Assembly: GCA_039944855.1 (NCBI GenBank)
Contig: JBDUXZ010000020.1
Coordinates: forward strand, 248,001 to 312,000
Direction of reading: 5' to 3'
From: Rhodothermales bacterium
Lineage (GTDB): Bacteria; Bacteroidota; Rhodothermia; Rhodothermales; JANQRZ01
Length of the DNA: 64,000 nt
The position numbers and the translations under genes are program-made. Shown piece by piece: positions 16,811 to 24,454 of this stretch (the stretch's first letter is position 1; each line of letters opens with the position of its first letter). Under the pieces are notes generated by a model, which had not been told where the DNA came from, did not search any database, and saw only the letters and a list, made by a program, of their open reading frames with translations.

Positions 16811-18331
16811 ATGGCTTCCCCTCCCGACCTCTCGACCCTCGGCGCGCTCCGTGAATCCGGCTACCGGAGCCGCTCCGTCAAAGACGAACTCCGCGGCAAC
16901 CTGATCGCGAAGCTGCGCGCGGGCGAGGACGTATTCCCCGGTGTCCTCGGCTACGACCGCAGCGTGATCCCCCAGGTGCAGAACGCCCTCCTCGCCCGGC
17001 ACGACATGATCCTGCTCGGCCTGCGCGGCCAGGCCAAGAGCCGGATCGTCCGCCTCCTCGCGAACCTGATGGACGAGTGGCTCCCCATCGTCGCCGGCTC
17101 CGAGATCCACGACGACCCGTTCGCGCCCGTCTCGAAGTTTGCCCGCGAGCGCGTGGCGGAGGCCGGCGACGACACGCCGATCGCGTGGGTCGACCGGCAC
17201 GCCCGCTACGGCGAGAAGCTCGCTACGCCCGACACGAGCATCGCCGACCTCATCGGCGACATCGACCCGATCAAGGCGGCGACGCAGAAGCTGACGTACG
17301 CCGACGAGGAGGTGATCCACTTCGGCATCATCCCCCGCACGAACCGCGGCCTCTTCGCCATCAACGAGCTGCCGGACCTCCAGCCCCGCATCCAGGTCGG
17401 CCTCCTCAACATCATGGAGGAGCAGGACATCCAGATCCGCGGCTTCAACGTCCGCATCCCGCTCGACCTCGCGATGGTGTTCACGGCGAACCCGGAGGAC
17501 TACACGAACCGCGGCAACATCATCACCCCGCTCAAGGACCGGATCGACAGCCAGATCATCACGCACTACCCGCGTACGATCGAGATCGGTGTGGCGATCA
17601 CGAAGCAGGAGGCGTGGCAGGAGCGCGGCGACGACGCCGTGACGGTCCACGTCCCGCACTATTTCCGCGAGATCGTCGAGCAGATCGCCTTCGAGGCCCG
17701 GGAGAGCGAGTTCATCGACCAGAAGTCCGGCGTGTCGGCGCGGCTGACGCGGGCCGCGCTCGAAGACCTCATCTCGGCCGCCGAGCGCCGCGCGCTCCTC
17801 AGCGACGAGGCCGAGACGACGGTCCGCATCGGCGACCTCGTCGCCGTCGAGCCCGCGATCACAGGGAAGGTCGAACTCGTCTACGAGGGCGAGCAGGAGG
17901 GGGCGCAGAGCGTCGCGCAGCTCCTCATCGGCAAGGCCGTCAGCTCGATCTTTACCCGCTACTTCCCCGATCCGGCGGACAAGGAGCAGGGGCGACAGAG
18001 CTACCAGCCCGTGCTCGGGTGGTTCTCGAAGGGGAACACGCTCGACCTCGGGCCGGAGATGCCGTTCGACGCCTACGCGAAGGCGCTCGACGCCGTCGAC
18101 GGGCTGCGCGAGATCGTAAAGAAGCAGACGAACCCGACGACGCCGGCCGAGACGGCGAGCGCGATGGAGTTCGTCGTCGAGGCGCTGCACCAGCAGTCGC
18201 TCATCGGGAAGGACCGCGTGGACGCGCGGCTGAAATACGCCGACATCATGGGCTCCGTCCTCGGCTCCATCGGCCGCTTCGACGACGATGACGACGACTT
18301 CGAGGACTACCGCCGCCGCTTCGGCGGGTGA
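16811..18331 (+). CDS. MoxR/Mg-chelatase-like AAA ATPase
   Basis: A 506-residue AAA+ ATPase of the magnesium-chelatase/MoxR branch, soluble. The P-loop is GLRGQAKSR (Lys76, Ser77), about 80 residues then separate it from the helix-2-insert region, and FAINELPDL provides the Walker B-like acidic residue, followed by FTANPEDY (sensor 1 Asn). MoxR-type ATPases usually work with a VWA-domain partner, and none is next door. ATG 16811 is chosen over 16796 (MKDCRM), which would add five residues. Confidence 0.88.
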   Translation: MASPPDLSTLGALRESGYRSRSVKDELRGNLIAKLRAGEDVFPGVLGYDRSVIPQVQNALLARHDMILLGLRGQAKSRIVRLLANLMDEWLPIVAGSEIHDDPFAPVSKFARERVAEAGDDTPIAWVDRHARYGEKLATPDTSIADLIGDIDPIKAATQKLTYADEEVIHFGIIPRTNRGLFAINELPDLQPRIQVGLLNIMEEQDIQIRGFNVRIPLDLAMVFTANPEDYTNRGNIITPLKDRIDSQIITHYPRTIEIGVAITKQEAWQERGDDAVTVHVPHYFREIVEQIAFEARESEFIDQKSGVSARLTRAALEDLISAAERRALLSDEAETTVRIGDLVAVEPAITGKVELVYEGEQEGAQSVAQLLIGKAVSSIFTRYFPDPADKEQGRQSYQPVLGWFSKGNTLDLGPEMPFDAYAKALDAVDGLREIVKKQTNPTTPAETASAMEFVVEALHQQSLIGKDRVDARLKYADIMGSVLGSIGRFDDDDDDFEDYRRRFGG

Positions 18332-18407
18332 GGCGGAGGCACGGTAGAATGCCCTTGCACATGAGGGGTGGCTAACCGTTCTTGGAGCACACCTTCCGCG
18401 CTCCGCT

Positions 18408-20417
18408 ATGTCGCCTCGCCTGCTCGTCTGCGCGCTCGTCGCGTTCGCTACGACGCTCCCGGTATCGGCTCAGACCTTTACGAATGCCTCGAATCTCTTG
18501 CCCGACGGGCTGGTCAGTGGAGGCTTTGGGGGAGGGGCCGTCGTAGATGTTGACGGCGACGGGCGGACGGACCTCGCGAACACGCACACGTTGCTGCTCC
18601 AGCGCGACGGAGGCTTCGAGCCCGTCGCGTTCGACGGGGCGTTCCCGCTCGGTTCCATCCATGGGGATGTGGACGGGGACGGGCTCCTCGATGTGCTCGT
18701 GCTCGAGGCCCAGGAGCCGGAGATTTACCGGTACACCCCGGCCCACGAGGCGCTCCGGCCCTTCACAGGCCGAGGAGGGCTGAACATTTCGATCCCTCTC
18801 GTGCAGGGGTCCGTCTTGCTCGACTACGACCGCGACGGCACGCTCGACGTCCTCCTCGGCAACGATGTCGGCATCGATTTCCTGCTCCGGGGGCTCGGGG
18901 ACGGGGCATTCGCCGACGTTAGTAGCGAGGCGCTCCCCCAGCTCAATCGAGGCGATTACGGGATGATGGCGGCCGATTACGACCGCGACGGGGACACCGA
19001 TGTGTACGTGGGACTGTGCGCGGGGACGACGGAGAACCTCCTGTATCGGAACGACGACGGCGTTTTCAGTGAGGTCGCTCCGGCAGCCGACGTGGACGAT
19101 GCGCGCGCGACGTGGGGCGTCGCATGGCTCGACTACGACAACGACGGCTGGCTCGACCTCTTCGCGAGCAACATGCCGAGCCACCTGGCAGGGACGAATG
19201 GTCTCTTCCACAACAACGCCGATGGCACCTTCACCGACGTAGCAACGGAGGCCGGCGTGGCTGGACCGACGGAAGACAACAGTTGGACCGTCACCGCGTC
19301 CGACTTCGACAACGACGGCTGGGTCGACCTCTTCGTCGTCAACGACCCGGAAGGCTCGCGGCTCTTCCGCAATAACGCGGACGGTACGTTCACCGACATC
19401 ACCACGGCGGCGCGGATTCCCTCCCTCGTCGGGCTACCCGTAGCCTCGGGCGATGTGGACGGCGACGGCTGGTCGGACCTCTACATGCCCGCCGCGAGGG
19501 ATAACCGGGGGCAAACCTTTGACGCGCTTCTCCTCAACGACGGCGGGACGAACGGCTGGCTCACCGTCGATCTCACCGGCGTCGCCTCCAACCGCGATGG
19601 TGTCGGCGCGCGTGTCGAGGTCGCGGCAGGCGATCTCTCGATGGTCCGCGAGATCACGGCGGGCGACGGGTTCATGGCGCAGAGCCACGGCCTCCGTGCC
19701 CACTTCGGCCTCGGCACGGCGACCACGGCTGACGTGACGATCCGCTGGCCGAGTGGCACCGTCGAGACGATCTCGGGCGTCGCCGCCAATCAGGCGATCA
19801 CGGTCGTCGAAGGGCTCGGCCTCAACGGGCCACCCGCGATGTTCGGCCTCACGAGTCCGGCGAATGGAGCCGCGGTCCCGCTCGGCGAAGCGGTGACGCT
19901 CGCCTGGGACGCCGCGACCGATCCCGAGGCCGGTGCGGTGAGCTACACGGTCCATCTCGCCTCGCCCGACGGCGCGGACACGACATTTGAGACGGCGGAG
20001 CCGACGCTCACGGTGCCCGCCACGATGCTCTCGCCCGAGGGGGAATATCGATGGGCCGTGGTGGCGAGCGACGGGCACACGCCGCGCACGAGCCTCGACC
20101 CGTTCCGCTTCACGAACAATCCGGACGTGGCGAGCCAAGCCGGACCGGAGAGGGACGCGCTCTCGCTAGAGGTGTGGCCGAATCCGGCACGCACGGAAGC
20201 GACGGTAGCCTTCGAGCTAGAAACCACCGAGTCGGTGTGGCTGGAGGTCTACGATGCGCTCGGGCGGCGCGTGGAGCGGTCTGCGCTCGGTGTGCGCGGT
20301 GCGGGCGCTCACGCGGCACAACTCGATCTCGGCCGATACCCTGCCGGGATGTACGTGCTCCGGCTGTTCGGGGGCCGAGGCGAGGTGGCCACCGTGCGTA
20401 TGATGCGCATGGACTGA
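18408..20417 (+). CDS. FG-GAP/ASPIC-UnbV repeat surface protein with T9SS sorting domain
   Basis: A 669-residue secreted protein: signal peptide (ending PVSAQ, residue 23), then FG-GAP/VCBS repeats over about residues 45-390 with calcium-loop motifs (DVDGDGRTDL, DYDRDGTLDV, DYDNDGWLDL, DFDNDGWVDL), an ASPIC/UnbV segment (GVGARVEVAAG...WPSGTVETISGV, about 395-465), a fibronectin III-like domain (about 475-570) and a C-terminal sorting domain starting WPNPARTEATVAFEL. Such proteins form beta-propellers that bind ligands or carbohydrate at the surface; the partner here is unknown. Confidence 0.85.
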   Translation: MSPRLLVCALVAFATTLPVSAQTFTNASNLLPDGLVSGGFGGGAVVDVDGDGRTDLANTHTLLLQRDGGFEPVAFDGAFPLGSIHGDVDGDGLLDVLVLEAQEPEIYRYTPAHEALRPFTGRGGLNISIPLVQGSVLLDYDRDGTLDVLLGNDVGIDFLLRGLGDGAFADVSSEALPQLNRGDYGMMAADYDRDGDTDVYVGLCAGTTENLLYRNDDGVFSEVAPAADVDDARATWGVAWLDYDNDGWLDLFASNMPSHLAGTNGLFHNNADGTFTDVATEAGVAGPTEDNSWTVTASDFDNDGWVDLFVVNDPEGSRLFRNNADGTFTDITTAARIPSLVGLPVASGDVDGDGWSDLYMPAARDNRGQTFDALLLNDGGTNGWLTVDLTGVASNRDGVGARVEVAAGDLSMVREITAGDGFMAQSHGLRAHFGLGTATTADVTIRWPSGTVETISGVAANQAITVVEGLGLNGPPAMFGLTSPANGAAVPLGEAVTLAWDAATDPEAGAVSYTVHLASPDGADTTFETAEPTLTVPATMLSPEGEYRWAVVASDGHTPRTSLDPFRFTNNPDVASQAGPERDALSLEVWPNPARTEATVAFELETTESVWLEVYDALGRRVERSALGVRGAGAHAAQLDLGRYPAGMYVLRLFGGRGEVATVRMMRMD

Positions 20418-20501
20418 GTCGGGAAAGCGGGGCGGAGAGAGAACGGGAGCGGGGGCGGAACGTAGGTTAGACCGGCCCCTCTCCATTCGCCCTTCTCCCC
20501 G

Positions 20502-21578
20502 ATGCGCCTCCTCCTCGCCGCCGTGGCTTGCTGCGGCCTCGTCCTCCCTGTCGTCGCTCAGCCCACGGACTCGGTTGCTACGCCTGTTGCGCAACGCCTC
20601 GTGGCTGCCGTGCACGAGGCCCCACCGTTCGCCATCAAAAACGACGATGGGACGTGGGATGGCATCGCCGTCGAGCTGTGGCGCGAGATCGGACGGGCCG
20701 AGGGGTTCGAGGCCGCGCTCGACGAGGTGCCCGACGGCGGCGTGCTCGACGCCGTCGCGAGCGGGCGCGCCGATGTCGGGCTGACGGCCCCGGCCTCGGC
20801 CGAGGCCGAGCGCCGCGTGGACTTCACGCTCCCGTACTACACCGCCACCCTCGGCATCGCCGAACCACGGGCGGACGGCGCGTGGGCCGTCGCCAAGCGG
20901 CTGTTCTCGCCGACGTTTCTCAAGTTCGCACTCGGCATCGCCGTCCTCCTCCTCCTCGTCGGCGTCATCGCGTGGCTCGTCGAGCGGAGCGACAACGAGG
21001 ACGATTTCCGGCAGAGCATCGGCGGCGTGTGGGACGGGTTCTACTGGGCGGGCGTCACGATGTCGACGATCGGCTACGGCGACAAAGCGCCGAAGACGAC
21101 GGGCGGGCGGGCGCTCGCCCTCGTGTGGATGCTGATCTCGATGGCGGTGACGGCCGCGCTCACCGCCGCGCTCGTCTCCGCGCTCGGGCTGAAGTCGGGC
21201 TCGGCGTCAGCCTCGCTCCCGGCCGATGTGCGGGGGCAGACGGTCGGCGTCGTCGAGCGCACCGTCGCCGCGGACTTCCTCGACGCGGAGCGCGTGCGGG
21301 TCCGCCCGTTCCCCACGCTCGCCGCTGCGCTCGACGCGCTCGACCGCGACAGCATCGACGTGGTTGTGGACGCGACGCCGGTGTTGGAGAACGCGATCAG
21401 CGAACGGGGGATGCAGTCGCTGAAGGTGTCGGCGACGAAGGCGGAGCCGCAGCAGTGGGCCCTCGCCGTGCCCGCGGGCTCGCCGCTGCGCGAGCGCTTC
21501 AGCCGCGCCGTGCTCGAACGCATCGACGGCCCCGCGTGGCAGGCGACCCTCGACCGCTACCTGCAGGGCGCGCGATAG
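20502..21578 (+). CDS. GluR0-like ligand-gated potassium channel
   Basis: A 358-residue prokaryotic ionotropic glutamate-receptor homologue. Order: signal peptide (1-20), first lobe of a solute-binding domain (about 30-125, including VDFTLPYYT), TM1 (139-160), pore loop with K+ filter TIGYGD (189-194), TM2 (203-225), second lobe (about 240-358), with no third transmembrane helix. This split-binding-domain layout is that of GluR0. The residue pattern before the ligand arginine is APASAEAERR rather than the usual T-x4-R, so the ligand may not be glutamate. TAGGTTAG about 30 nt upstream may be its -7 element. Confidence 0.92.
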   Translation: MRLLLAAVACCGLVLPVVAQPTDSVATPVAQRLVAAVHEAPPFAIKNDDGTWDGIAVELWREIGRAEGFEAALDEVPDGGVLDAVASGRADVGLTAPASAEAERRVDFTLPYYTATLGIAEPRADGAWAVAKRLFSPTFLKFALGIAVLLLLVGVIAWLVERSDNEDDFRQSIGGVWDGFYWAGVTMSTIGYGDKAPKTTGGRALALVWMLISMAVTAALTAALVSALGLKSGSASASLPADVRGQTVGVVERTVAADFLDAERVRVRPFPTLAAALDALDRDSIDVVVDATPVLENAISERGMQSLKVSATKAEPQQWALAVPAGSPLRERFSRAVLERIDGPAWQATLDRYLQGAR

Positions 21579-21589
21579 CGCCGGCGACG

Positions 21590-21622
21590 AAAAAAACGGG
21601 CGCCCCGAAGCCGGGACGCCCG
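21590..21622 (-). terminator. Rho-independent terminator of the lmo0937-like gene
   Basis: A GC-rich stem at 21597-21606/21613-21622 with an AAGC-type loop and one mismatch, followed on the minus strand by T7 (21590-21596). It lies 28 bp past the small membrane gene and could also serve the convergent channel gene. Confidence 0.8.
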
Positions 21623-21650
21623 CGCGGAAGACGGGGGGCGGTGGATCGGA

Positions 21651-21797
21651 CTACACCGCCTTACGTCCCGTGACGAGGTTGTAGATCAGCACGATAAGCG
21701 CGATGACGAGCAAGAGGTGGATGAGGCTACCACCGACGCCGCCGAGGAAGCCGAGCAGCCACAGGATGATGAGGATGACGAGGATCGTCCACAACAT
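21651..21797 (-). CDS. Lmo0937-family small membrane protein (48 aa)
   Basis: A 48-residue peptide, MLWTILVILIILWLLG...LIHLLLVIALIVLIYNL then a basic tail (TGRKAV), matching the lmo0937 family of tiny membrane proteins in length, opening MLWTIL, central GG-V-GGSLIHLLL and basic end. Two hydrophobic segments are separated by a GGVGGS turn. The start is supported by GGAGG on the minus strand (21805-21809) 7 nt before the ATG, unusual in this genome where Shine-Dalgarno sites are rare. A T-run terminator follows. Function is unknown; related genes are often stress-induced. Confidence 0.88.
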   Translation of the reverse strand: MLWTILVILIILWLLGFLGGVGGSLIHLLLVIALIVLIYNLVTGRKAV

Positions 21798-21894
21798 GCG
21801 CAAACCTCCAGAGGAAGAGAAAGGAGAAGGGGATGTCGGTTCGTATGCTGCACGGAGTCCGACATTTTTGAGAGACTAACCTTTAAAGTCGCAT

Positions 21895-22380
21895 ATGCCG
21901 GTTCGTTCCGCCACGCCCGACGACGCCCCGCTCCTGCGCTCGCTCATCCTCGCGCTCGCGGCGTACGAAAAGCTCCTCCCTGAAGCCGAGGCCGGCTGTC
22001 GTGAGGACGCCCTCAGCGCCCACCTCCGGCCCGACGCTAATCCCCGGCTCGACGGCTTCATCGCCGAGACCGACGACGGCGAGCCGGCCGGCTTCGCCCT
22101 CTCCTTCCCGGTCTACTCCACGTTCCACACGAACTGGGGCGTCCACCTCGAAGACCTCTTCGTGCGGCCCGAGCACCGGGGCGCGGGGTTCGGCCTCGCC
22201 CTCATGCGGGCGGTCGCGGCGGAGGCCGTGCGGCGCGGGTGCGTGCGGATGGAGTGGGCCGTGCTCGACTGGAACGCGCCCGCCATCGCCTTTTACGAAC
22301 GCCTCGGCGCGCAGGCGATGGACGAGTGGACGACGATGCGCCTCACCGGCGACGCGCTCGCTTCCCTCGCGGCCGACTGA
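21895..22380 (+). CDS. GNAT-family N-acetyltransferase
   Basis: A 161-residue single-domain acetyltransferase with the acetyl-CoA loop LFVRPEHRGAGFGLALM (about residues 88-104) and the C-terminal NAPAIAFYERLGA motif. The pattern resembles diamine/spermidine acetyltransferases (YSTFHTNWGVHLEDLFV), so a small polyamine substrate is possible but not proven. It lies between the terminator region and a MITE-like repeat. Confidence 0.9.
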   Translation: MPVRSATPDDAPLLRSLILALAAYEKLLPEAEAGCREDALSAHLRPDANPRLDGFIAETDDGEPAGFALSFPVYSTFHTNWGVHLEDLFVRPEHRGAGFGLALMRAVAAEAVRRGCVRMEWAVLDWNAPAIAFYERLGAQAMDEWTTMRLTGDALASLAAD

Positions 22381-22408
22381 CTCCTCAGGTCCGGACGGCC
22401 CCACCCTT

Positions 22409-22521
22409 CCTGTCATTGCGAGCGGAGCGAAGCAATCTCCACAGGGCTAGCAGACCGGAGGAGATGGGCTGCGCCGAGCCCTGCGGGGTTGCCACGTCGC
22501 TGCGCTCCTCGCAATGACAGG
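22409..22521. repeat. Dispersed palindromic repeat (113 bp)
   Basis: CCTGTCATTGCGAG (22409-22422) and CTCGCAATGACAGG (22508-22521) are a perfect 14-bp inverted repeat. The interior carries the common bacterial dispersed sequence GCGGAGCGAAGCAATCTCC and its GCTGCGCTCCTC complement. There is no coding capacity. It occupies almost all of the 147-bp gap between the acetyltransferase and the beta-helix gene. Confidence 0.75.
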
Positions 22522-22527
22522 GCGAGG

Positions 22528-24345
22528 TTAACGCACGGTGGTCACGCGCTGCGCTGCGCTGAAGCCGTCGCCGATGGCGCGGATGAGGTAGAGCCCGGCC
22601 CCAAGCCGCGACGCGTCGAACGCCAGCGCGTGGTGGCCTGCGGCGAGCGGGCCGTCGTGGAGCCGCGCTACCCGGCGACCGAGCACGTCGTAGACCGTGA
22701 CCTCCACCCGCTGCGACCGACCGAGCGCGAGCGACACGCTGACCGGGCCGCGCGCCGGGTTCGGGTAGGCGCCGAGTGTGACGGCATCTGGGCCTGCAAG
22801 CTCTGACTCGGCGGCGACCGGGGCCGGGCGCTCGTAGGCCCCGAGGTCCACCGACGCGCCGACCACGCGCGCCTCGCCAGCCAGGTCGAGCGGCAACGGC
22901 TCGGCGGTGTTGCCGTCGCCGTCGAGGTCGAAGGCGTCGGACGGGAGGAAGCTCGTGAGGCCGAAGTCAATCGCCGGACTGTCGTCTCGGAGGCGGAGGT
23001 CGCCGTAGTCGTCGTCGGCCGTGCCCCACGCGCCGTCAGGGCCGGGGTCGGGCACACGCACGAAGCGCGGGTCGGCGTCGAGGAGGGCTTCGCACGTCGC
23101 CTCCGGTGGGCAGCCGCCTGCGACGAGGACGTGGCGGAGGGTGGAGGTTCCGGCCACTTCAGCGATCTCGTCGCCGTTGCCCCAGAGTACGGAGTTCCGC
23201 AGGAGGAGGTCGGACCCGCTGGAGATGCGGACGGCCCCGCCCTCAACGAGGGCCTCGTTCGCGGCGAACGTGACGTTCGTGAGGAGGTAGCCGTCGTTCC
23301 CCCCGGCCGAGAGCCCCGCCGCCTTCTCAGCCATGTTGCCGACGAACGTCACGTTCGTCGCCGTGAGGGGGCCGGAACTGTTCACGCCCGCCCCGAGGCT
23401 CAGGCCGAAGGCGCCGCCGGGCTCGGCCACGTTCCCGTAGAACCCGGCGTTGAGGAGGTGCGTGCTCCCGATGAGGACGGAGATCCCGCCTCCCCCGCGA
23501 TCCGCCACGTTCCGAACGAAGGACGTCCCGACGACGGTCAGCGTGGATTGGTTGCTGTTGATCCCGCCGCCGGAGTCGGCCGTGTTCTCCACGAAGGCGG
23601 CGTCGACGACGACGGCGTCCACGCCCTCGAACAGCCACAGGCCGCCCCCGAGCGCCCCGTCGTTCCGCTCGAACGCCACCCGCTCGAACCTAGGCGTCCC
23701 CCCGCTCCCGAAGAACGCGCCGCCCCCACCGCCCTCGCCGTCGGTCTGCACGACGCGGTTCTCGATGATCCGGCAGTCGCGCACGACGAGGCTGCTGTTC
23801 TCGGCGTAGATCCCCCCGCCGCGGTTGCGTGGGCTCGCCCCGTTCCCGTTGCCGCCCGTCACGGTGAACCCGTCGAGCACCGTGCTCTCATCTACGCCGC
23901 TCGCCACGACGACGTGATAGGCGTTGTCGCTGAGATCATCGGGCACGCCGAGGTCGCCCGATAGAATCGTCACGTTCACTTCAGGGTCCCGCTCGTCGCG
24001 GGCGCCTTCAGTGCCGTCGAACCCGCCGTAGAGCGCGGTGCCGGAGACGAGCACGAACGAGGCGTCGCGGTCGACCACGCCGCCCTCGGCCGGGAGGTAG
24101 GTGCCCTCGGCCACCCACACCTCGTCGCCGGCTGCGGCCACGGCGAGCGCTTGCTGGAGGTCGGGGAAGGCGTCGGCCCACGAGGAGCCGTCGGCCGTGC
24201 CGGTGGCGTCGGCGTCCACGAAGAGGACGGAACCGATGGGTTGAGCGACGGCGGCGGGACCGCCCGCGACGGCGAGCAGCGCGGCGAGAGCACAGGCGAG
24301 GCGACGGAGCAACAAACGGTCAGAGGTCGGGTGGCGTCGCAACAT
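22528..24345 (-). CDS. Secreted parallel beta-helix protein with T9SS sorting domain
   Basis: A 605-residue exported protein: signal peptide (residues 1-35, ending PAAVAQ), VFVDADATGTADGSSWADAFPDLQQAL (the usual opening of right-handed beta-helix/choice-of-anchor Q proteins), then ladder repeats (FTVTGGNGNG, FVENTADSGGGINS, FVRNVADRGGGG, FVGNMAEKAAG) to about residue 430, and a C-terminal sorting domain (AYPNPARGPVSVSLAL...). Beta-helix members include polysaccharide lyases and adhesins; no active site was identified. ATG 24345 starts the signal. Confidence 0.83.
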   Translation of the reverse strand: MLRRHPTSDRLLLRRLACALAALLAVAGGPAAVAQPIGSVLFVDADATGTADGSSWADAFPDLQQALAVAAAGDEVWVAEGTYLPAEGGVVDRDASFVLVSGTALYGGFDGTEGARDERDPEVNVTILSGDLGVPDDLSDNAYHVVVASGVDESTVLDGFTVTGGNGNGASPRNRGGGIYAENSSLVVRDCRIIENRVVQTDGEGGGGGAFFGSGGTPRFERVAFERNDGALGGGLWLFEGVDAVVVDAAFVENTADSGGGINSNQSTLTVVGTSFVRNVADRGGGGISVLIGSTHLLNAGFYGNVAEPGGAFGLSLGAGVNSSGPLTATNVTFVGNMAEKAAGLSAGGNDGYLLTNVTFAANEALVEGGAVRISSGSDLLLRNSVLWGNGDEIAEVAGTSTLRHVLVAGGCPPEATCEALLDADPRFVRVPDPGPDGAWGTADDDYGDLRLRDDSPAIDFGLTSFLPSDAFDLDGDGNTAEPLPLDLAGEARVVGASVDLGAYERPAPVAAESELAGPDAVTLGAYPNPARGPVSVSLALGRSQRVEVTVYDVLGRRVARLHDGPLAAGHHALAFDASRLGAGLYLIRAIGDGFSAAQRVTTVR

Positions 24346-24421
24346 ACACCGGTCCTCGCACTCTCGGCAGGGCACGGCGCGGGGCCCTGCGAAGCGGATG
24401 GGGCGTGGCGAGGGCGCGTGC

Positions 24422-24429
24422 TATCTTTG
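24422..24429 (+). promoter_or_regulatory. Bacteroidota -7 promoter element
   Basis: TATCTTTG matches TAnnTTTG exactly and ends 25 bp before the TonB receptor ATG. No clear -33 TTG was found at the expected distance. Confidence 0.5.
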
Positions 24430-24454
24430 GGGCCGCTTTTCGATCATCGCCCCG

